A DNA stretch of 11,139 nucleotides from an uncultured Methanobrevibacter sp. (GTDB lineage Archaea; Methanobacteriota; Methanobacteria; Methanobacteriales; Methanobacteriaceae): contig ONIK01000054.1 in assembly GCA_900317865.1 (NCBI GenBank), positions 1-11,139 of the forward strand, given 5' to 3'. Below are positions 7,002 through 11,139 of the stretch, in pieces. The notes under the pieces are model-generated. The model made no database searches. It was not told the origin of the DNA and worked only from the letters and a program-made list of their open reading frames with translations. The first letter of the stretch is position 1, and each line of letters begins with the position of its first letter. Made by a program: the position numbers and the translations under genes.

Positions 7002-8915
7002 TTGTTAAAAAAAATATTTATATTTCTGACACTATTCATAATTTTATCATTAACTCTTTCTGGAGTCAGTGCAGCAGACAGTAATGATATAACTGTTAAT
7101 TCAGACACAAATATCTTATCTGCTGATGATACGACTGCAGAAACTGATAAAATTGATGTTGAATTAATTACAGATGAACAAATTGGAATTTATGGAAATA
7201 AAGACACCAAACTAACAGTTCATGCAATAGATAAGGACGGAAATAATGTGGACGACGGATCAGTGATTTTTGTTGATGTATTTGGTCAAAATTATACTGC
7301 AGAAATGAAAGATGGTGCTGCCTCCAGTAAGGTATATGTTGGGGATACCGGAAAATTTAATATAACCTGTATGTATATTGGAACTGATACTTACAGTAAT
7401 GCCAATGGGACCTTGCCATTGACTGTTCCCGTTGCAGATACTTCATGTACCAATATTATTGCAACAAGATATGATGATACAGTATATTTCACAGGAAACG
7501 TCAAATCAGATTATAGGGCATATCCTGATTATGATGACTATGAAGAAGTAACCCGAGGAATTGTGACCGTTTATGTTGACGGTGAAAAATTGGGAACATG
7601 TGACTTGGATGTAAACGGTAACTATGTATACATCTGGAAAACTACAAGAAACCTTATCGGCCAGACAATCAACTTTACAGGAGTCTATTCAGACAGCGGA
7701 AAACATTTTAATCCATCAACATTCTCCAAATCATTTACATTTGAGCCACCTAAAGACACAGAAATCAAACTTCAAGTAACTGTTATAGATGACCATAAGA
7801 AATTAGTTAGCGGAGATGTCGTGGATGAAAATGGAAATAATGTTATCGGAGGAACAATCACTGTAAATGGCAAATATACAGTTCCAGTTGATACAAACGG
7901 CAAATTTAAATTTTACATTACTGATGAAACACCTGGAAAGGTTAATTATGAAATCGGTGTGATTGATTTTGGATCAAAAGCAGACATTCGTGTGAACAGC
8001 CCATTGATGGATAGAATTGAACATACCGAATTAACTGACCAGCTCATTGATTTATGTACCCAGGGAAGTCCATATATCAAATTTGGAAACGGAAACGGTG
8101 AAACACTTGTTATGATTGTCGGAACCCATGGAGGTGAACTTGCATCACAAGTAGCAGGTTTCAAATTAATTAACTTATTTGCTAATTACGGCGATGAGAT
8201 TGATGGAACAATATACATATTTCCGACTATTTTCCCGGAAGCCACAGCCAACAATACAAGAATATACAACGGCATTAACTTAAATACTGTAGCAGCTGAG
8301 AATGGAACCATTTCCAACAGCATAGTTAAATTTGCAAAATCAGTAAATGCCATTGGACTTGGAGATTTCCACAATACCCGTCATGGTGACAGTGATGTCG
8401 GTATTACCTGTATCTTCTGTTCCCAGCAACCAACACCTGAAAGTGAAGTTCTCGGTAAATTCATTGTTGCTGAAACAGGTTATGATATTAAAGATTATCC
8501 TGTAGCTGGAGATCCTTATGCCGGAGCAATAGAAGACTATGCAAATTTAGAATTCCACATACCATCAGTTACATGCGAATCACTTTCAAACCACAGGGCA
8601 GTTGAATATGGAACACCTGAAATGTCATTTAATGAAATGTGCGCATTCTTAAAATATTTCGGATATAATGTCTATGAAATGATAGACATACCAATAAATG
8701 ATTCAGACTTAATCTTGACATTTGAAAGTCCTTACAACTATAATCCAAGCTCAATAAATATAACATTTAATAAGACAGAACCTGCAAACAATACAGACAT
8801 TAATAAAATTGCTTCCGCTGGTGAAAAAACTCTTCCAGCAACTGGTAATCCATTAATAGCTGTATTACTTGCTCTTTTAGCTATTGGATTCGGAGGATTG
8901 AAAAGAAGATTATAG
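7002..8915 (+). CDS. Secreted LPXTG-anchored protein with Ig-like domains and M14/aspartoacylase-like zinc peptidase domain
   Basis: A surface protein of 637 residues, counted from TTG 7002 (add 5 for ATG 6987). A signal peptide (LLKKIFIFLTLFIILSLTLS, then GVSAA) occupies residues 1-25. Three beta-rich Ig-like domains follow at about 50-142, 148-248 and 253-333, of the kind common in Methanobrevibacter adhesin-like proteins. Residues 340-560 resemble the zinc carboxypeptidase/succinylglutamate desuccinylase fold: THGGE gives zinc ligands His376 and Glu379, GDFHN gives His457, and PSVTCE places a likely catalytic Glu526. The substrate-binding DLNR element appears as NLNT (426-429). The end is LPATG (611-615), a hydrophobic span and KRRL, the full layout of a sortase substrate. 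The protein is probably exported and bound to the cell wall or membrane, where it could trim peptides or wall crosslinks. Substrate is unknown. It stands alone with its own promoter and a T-run 40 bases after the stop. Confidence 0.88.
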   Translation: MLKKIFIFLTLFIILSLTLSGVSAADSNDITVNSDTNILSADDTTAETDKIDVELITDEQIGIYGNKDTKLTVHAIDKDGNNVDDGSVIFVDVFGQNYTAEMKDGAASSKVYVGDTGKFNITCMYIGTDTYSNANGTLPLTVPVADTSCTNIIATRYDDTVYFTGNVKSDYRAYPDYDDYEEVTRGIVTVYVDGEKLGTCDLDVNGNYVYIWKTTRNLIGQTINFTGVYSDSGKHFNPSTFSKSFTFEPPKDTEIKLQVTVIDDHKKLVSGDVVDENGNNVIGGTITVNGKYTVPVDTNGKFKFYITDETPGKVNYEIGVIDFGSKADIRVNSPLMDRIEHTELTDQLIDLCTQGSPYIKFGNGNGETLVMIVGTHGGELASQVAGFKLINLFANYGDEIDGTIYIFPTIFPEATANNTRIYNGINLNTVAAENGTISNSIVKFAKSVNAIGLGDFHNTRHGDSDVGITCIFCSQQPTPESEVLGKFIVAETGYDIKDYPVAGDPYAGAIEDYANLEFHIPSVTCESLSNHRAVEYGTPEMSFNEMCAFLKYFGYNVYEMIDIPINDSDLILTFESPYNYNPSSINITFNKTEPANNTDINKIASAGEKTLPATGNPLIAVLLALLAIGFGGLKRRL

Positions 8916-8954
8916 TTCTATAATTAAAATTTAACTTATTTCACCATTACCTAC

Positions 8955-8961
8955 TTTTTTT
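8955..8961 (+). terminator. T-run terminator of the surface protein gene
   Basis: TTTTTTT about 40 bases after the stop codon at 8915, between two convergent genes. Archaeal RNA polymerase commonly stops at such runs without a hairpin. Confidence 0.4.
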
Positions 8962-8966
8962 AATCA

Positions 8967-9365
8967 TCAAATCCCGATGTACAAATAACAGTGCGCTTTA
9001 CCATCTTTTGTGAGAAAACCCGTAACCGTGCTTTCATAATCCTTATCAAATGTTCTTTGAATTTCCTCATCATTCCAAACCTGATTCCATGCTTTCATAG
9101 CAGCTTCATGTACATCTGCTCCCTTAGCAATGTATTTTTTGAAAACACCTTCATCAGCCAATTTTTCTAAATGAAAAATAAACTCTTTATCTGCTGCAAT
9201 AACACAAAAATCATAATTTCCGGTTTCATCACTTTCATAATTGCTGTACTCAGATATTGGAGATATCCCATCAATCAATTTTCCATTACTATCATTAATT
9301 AAGGGAATTTTTCCACTTACAATATCTTCAAACAACTCATTAATCTTGTTAATTCCTGCTTTCAT
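8967..9365 (-). CDS. Small protein resembling the GyrI-like (AraC effector-binding) domain
   Basis: A soluble 132-residue protein with no signal peptide, membrane segment or DNA-binding domain. The pattern fits the small-molecule-binding GyrI-like fold by eye: a strand GNYDFCVIAAD (49-59), then GVFKKYIAKGADVHEAAMKAW with the helix following the loop (73-93), FDKDYEST (105-112, matching the family's F-xx-Y element) and a final strand CYLYIGI (126-132). Free-standing members bind ligands or proteins in bacteria and archaea. Similarity was judged by pattern only and could be wrong; otherwise it is a conserved hypothetical. The ATG at 9365 has no Shine-Dalgarno site. It converges with the surface protein gene, with 51 bases between the stops. 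Confidence 0.6.
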   Translation of the reverse strand: MKAGINKINELFEDIVSGKIPLINDSNGKLIDGISPISEYSNYESDETGNYDFCVIAADKEFIFHLEKLADEGVFKKYIAKGADVHEAAMKAWNQVWNDEEIQRTFDKDYESTVTGFLTKDGKAHCYLYIGI

Positions 9366-9536
9366 TTTTTAGTCTTATAATTATTTTGTCTAATCTGTAG
9401 GTCATAGTTATTATATTAGTTTTCAACTTGAAAAAATGATGGAAAAAGATTTGCTGAGAATATTTAACTGAATCCATTCAAAACATGAATTATCAGGTAT
9501 TTAAAATACAAAAAGAAAAAAATAAGATGTAAATGA
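9366..9536. other. Intergenic region
   Basis: A 171-base AT-rich gap. It should hold the promoter of the GyrI-like gene (AT-rich box AATATAATAA on the minus strand near 9410-9420) and the T-run ending the flavoprotein gene. No RNA gene, repeat or missed reading frame of note was seen. Confidence 0.4.
9511..9524 (-). terminator. T-rich terminator of the flavoprotein gene
   Basis: On the minus strand the stretch reads TATTTTTTTCTTTT, 12-25 bases past the TAA at 9537. A run of T residues without a hairpin is typical of archaeal termination. Confidence 0.45.
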
Positions 9537-10172
9537 TTAAATCTTACTTAAGTTAGCTCCAATTTCAAAAGCCTTTTCCAAATCCTTTGGAAATTGTAAA
9601 ATCCATTGTTTTTCTTTGGCTTCCTGTGAAAAACCGGCCATATTATATTTTGAATATTTGCTTACCTGTATTGTATCACAGACAGGATAAGTTACCACTT
9701 CACCATTTAAAAATGAAAAGAGAAACTCTATTTTGGTTAAATTGTCTTTCATTGAATCTACATAATACTGAAGCGGTGCATTCATGGTATAGAAAATTCC
9801 AACATTAACCTTGCCTGTAAAATAGCTGGATCCGTCATCATATGACAGCAGACAAAATATTAATCTTTCAACCAATGCTCTGAATTCACTTGTAGGCTCT
9901 CCAAAGTATATAGGTGAACCGATAAGCAATGCATCGGAATCCAAAATCTCCTCAATCAATGGTGACAGGTCATCTCTCCAGTAACATTTTCCTTTAGTCT
10001 TATCTTTTAATTTACAGACAAGACAGCTTCTACATCCCTTGAATGATAAATCATATAGATTGACATATTTTGTTTCAGCACCAACTGATTCCGCTCCTTT
10101 TTGTGCGGATTGCATGATTTCAGCAGTATTCCACTTTTTTCTCGGACTTGCATTAATTACAATTGTCTTCAT
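9537..10172 (-). CDS. NADPH-dependent FMN reductase / iron-sulfur flavoprotein family
   Basis: A flavodoxin-fold protein of 211 residues, probably a cytoplasmic electron carrier or quinone/nitro reductase. INASPRKKWNTAEI (6-19) is the FMN phosphate-binding loop and GSPIYFGEPTSEFRAL (85-100) the flavin-contacting segment. Between them, Cys47, Cys50, Cys53 and Cys63 form CX2CX2CX9C, near the cysteine motif of methanogen iron-sulfur flavoproteins (CX2CX2CX4-7C), so a [4Fe-4S] cluster is plausible though the last gap is longer. Isf proteins pass electrons from ferredoxin and help remove oxygen or peroxide in anaerobes. The ATG at 10172 is chosen over that at 10208 because the conserved fold starts at MKTIVINASP; the extra 12 residues have no family match. 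No good Shine-Dalgarno site is seen. It is divergent from the next gene, with 84 bases between starts. Confidence 0.85.
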   Translation of the reverse strand: MKTIVINASPRKKWNTAEIMQSAQKGAESVGAETKYVNLYDLSFKGCRSCLVCKLKDKTKGKCYWRDDLSPLIEEILDSDALLIGSPIYFGEPTSEFRALVERLIFCLLSYDDGSSYFTGKVNVGIFYTMNAPLQYYVDSMKDNLTKIEFLFSFLNGEVVTYPVCDTIQVSKYSKYNMAGFSQEAKEKQWILQFPKDLEKAFEIGANLSKI

Positions 10173-10256
10173 AATACATATTTTTACTTTCCATGTAAAT
10201 AAAAGCATTGAAAAAAAGATAAATTTAAGTACTTAAAAGAATTATAAAAAGTAATC
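10173..10256. promoter_or_regulatory. Divergent promoter region
   Basis: This AT-rich stretch serves two genes read in opposite directions. On the plus strand TTTAAGTA (10224-10231) lies about 29 bases before the ATG at 10257; on the minus strand TTTTATTTA near 10195-10205 lies about 25 bases before the ATG at 10172. Neither start has a Shine-Dalgarno site, so both messages may be leaderless. Confidence 0.4.
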
Positions 10257-10772
10257 ATGAATAAACTAGGTTTAATATTCATAGCAATAGTATTAATAAT
10301 TGTGGGACTTTTAGCTTCAACAATTGTTAGTCCTGTATTGATAATTGCTGAAGATTCCGGAGAAGATGCCAGTGTGGATATGGCTGCAAAATTCACAATC
10401 TTAGGTGGATTTGATTGGATTTATCCTGGAAGCTCTCATAATGCAAATGGTGAAACACTTCACAATATCCATTTAATCAGTCCAGACGACCCATATCATG
10501 CCGCTCAAGACATAATATCCTATACGTATCATTATACGCCACATATAATTGTTAGTGTAAACAATGATGCTGCAGAGGCAATATTTGGTGCCAATATTGT
10601 TGATTTAATAAGGTCAAACGATGCATACAACGGATATGCCGGCAATCAAAATGTTCCGGGAACAATGTCTAGAGGAGATGCAATGGATACAGCTATGAAT
10701 CAAAATGGTATGAACGTATTCCAAATCCCTATTCAAATTTTATTGGGAAATATACGCTTTATCTTTGTATAA
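10257..10772 (+). CDS. Hypothetical membrane-anchored protein
   Basis: A 171-residue protein that I do not recognise. Residues 4-31 are strongly hydrophobic and would act as an uncleaved anchor or signal sequence, with the remainder outside the cell. The next stretch is acidic (AEDSGEDASVD, 31-41). The body is rich in His, Asn, Tyr and Asp (for example SSHNANGETLHNIHLISPDD and SYTYHYTPH) with only two cysteine-free possible metal-binding clusters and few Lys. The C-terminus ends abruptly in a hydrophobic segment (FQIPIQILLGNIRFIFV, 155-171). The ATG is the first in frame and sits at leaderless distance from an AT-rich box. A T-rich stretch (about 10779-10791) follows the stop. It is alone in its orientation, so context gives no clue to its role. 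Confidence 0.65.
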   Translation: MNKLGLIFIAIVLIIVGLLASTIVSPVLIIAEDSGEDASVDMAAKFTILGGFDWIYPGSSHNANGETLHNIHLISPDDPYHAAQDIISYTYHYTPHIIVSVNNDAAEAIFGANIVDLIRSNDAYNGYAGNQNVPGTMSRGDAMDTAMNQNGMNVFQIPIQILLGNIRFIFV

Positions 10773-10843
10773 TTCCCATTTTTTCTTTATTTAACAAAAT
10801 ATGTTAGATGTTTATACACAACTACTTCTTATTGTCCGATTAA

Positions 10844-10899
10844 TCAAAAAAAGTTAAATTTTGTGTGTAAAAAGATTACACACCGTCAAAAAAAAGTTA
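10844..10899 (-). repeat. Near-identical T-tract repeats flanking a hairpin
   Basis: On the minus strand TAAC-T8-GA (10886-10899) and TAAC-T7-GA (10844-10856) lie on either side of the 8-base-pair hairpin at 10863-10883. The first copy includes the serS stop codon. Confidence 0.5.
10863..10883 (-). terminator. Hairpin terminator of serS
   Basis: GTGTGTAA and TTACACAC pair perfectly over 8 bases around a 5-base loop. On the minus strand it begins 13 bases after the serS stop and is followed within about 8 bases by a T-run (10846-10852). A second T-run precedes it. Termination of serS here is likely; the hairpin could also help stop the convergent gene. Confidence 0.6.
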
Positions 10900-11139
10900 T
10901 TTTTTAGCTTCGATAACAGTTTTTCCATTCATGTAAGGGACTAACACTTCAGGAATTTTAATGCTACCATCTTTTTGTTGGTAGTTTTCCAAAATACAGC
11001 ACATTGTCCTTTCAGTTGCAATAGCTGTACTGTTTAAAGTATGTAAAGTCTGAGCATCTCCGGAACCTGCTCTTCCAATACGGGTTTTGGTTTTTCTTGC
11101 CTGATAATCCTTACAGTTAGTACATGAAACCAATTCTCT
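10897..11139 (-). CDS. serS: Seryl-tRNA synthetase, C-terminal fragment, runs off right edge
   Basis: The enzyme charges tRNA-Ser with serine in the cytoplasm. Only the last 80 codons are in view; the frame is open to the right edge. The sequence RELVSCTNCKDYQARK matches the conserved Ser-Asn/Thr-Asn-Cys-x-Asp-(F/Y)-Gln-Ala-Arg element of the active site, and LNSTAIATERTMCCILENYQ contains class II motif 3 with its ATP-binding Arg. It ends with the usual IPEVLVPYMNG. This is the common bacterial/archaeal SerRS type, not the rare methanogenic form found in Methanosarcina and some others, judged from the CTNCKDYQAR and LENYQ elements. The ORF-like start at 11133 is internal, so the true start lies beyond the window. 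Expression is likely constitutive; a hairpin and T-runs follow the stop. Confidence 0.95.
   Translation of the reverse strand, partial: RELVSCTNCKDYQARKTKTRIGRAGSGDAQTLHTLNSTAIATERTMCCILENYQQKDGSIKIPEVLVPYMNGKTVIEAKK

Noticed and set aside
10184..10396. 70-residue minus-strand reading frame
   Set aside because: It covers the divergent promoter region and the start of the plus-strand anchored protein; no family features or Shine-Dalgarno site.
10812..10820. TTATACACA, matching the bacterial DnaA box
   Set aside because: A single copy in an AT-rich archaeal genome; archaea do not use DnaA boxes, and no origin recognition repeats are seen nearby.

Overview
The window looks like chromosomal DNA from a methanogenic archaeon of the order Methanobacteriales, most likely Methanobrevibacter. 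Support comes from the AT-rich composition, archaeal-style TTTAAATA promoter boxes, a mix of genes with and without Shine-Dalgarno sites, a large surface protein with a signal peptide and C-terminal anchor, and NRPS and MATE genes side by side as known in rumen Methanobrevibacter. The species cannot be fixed from sequence reading alone.

Region 1 (about 1-6091, all minus strand) is a compact four-gene unit read from right to left: an FMN nitroreductase-family protein, a MalY/PatB-type PLP enzyme, a MATE-family exporter with a C-terminal GHKL-like domain, and the first 854 residues of a non-ribosomal peptide synthetase (NRPS) that runs off the left edge. The NRPS part in view reads half-condensation, adenylation, carrier protein, then the start of a condensation/epimerization domain. 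Together these look like a biosynthesis-and-export cluster for a small peptide: the NRPS assembles, the FMN and PLP enzymes may supply or tailor a residue, and the MATE protein exports. The product is unknown.

Region 2 (6146-6796, plus) is an alpha/beta hydrolase of the hormone-sensitive-lipase type that keeps its oxyanion and catalytic motifs but has lost its N-terminus exactly where the NRPS unit begins. It is probably a truncated relic.

Region 3 (6929-8961, plus) is a 637-residue secreted protein with about three Ig-like domains, a zinc carboxypeptidase/aspartoacylase-like domain and a textbook LPATG sortase-type tail. It has a clear promoter, Shine-Dalgarno site and TTG start.

Region 4 (8967-10772) holds a small GyrI-like protein (minus), an iron-sulfur-flavoprotein-like NADPH-dependent FMN reductase family protein (minus) and, divergent from it, an unrecognised membrane-anchored protein (plus).

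Region 5 (10897-11139, minus) is the C-terminal end of seryl-tRNA synthetase, followed by a hairpin flanked by two near-identical T-tracts that probably terminate it. No tRNA, rRNA, CRISPR array, insertion sequence or origin was seen. No gene-free stretch exceeds 300 bases; the largest gaps are 6797-6986, 9366-9536 and 10773-10896.
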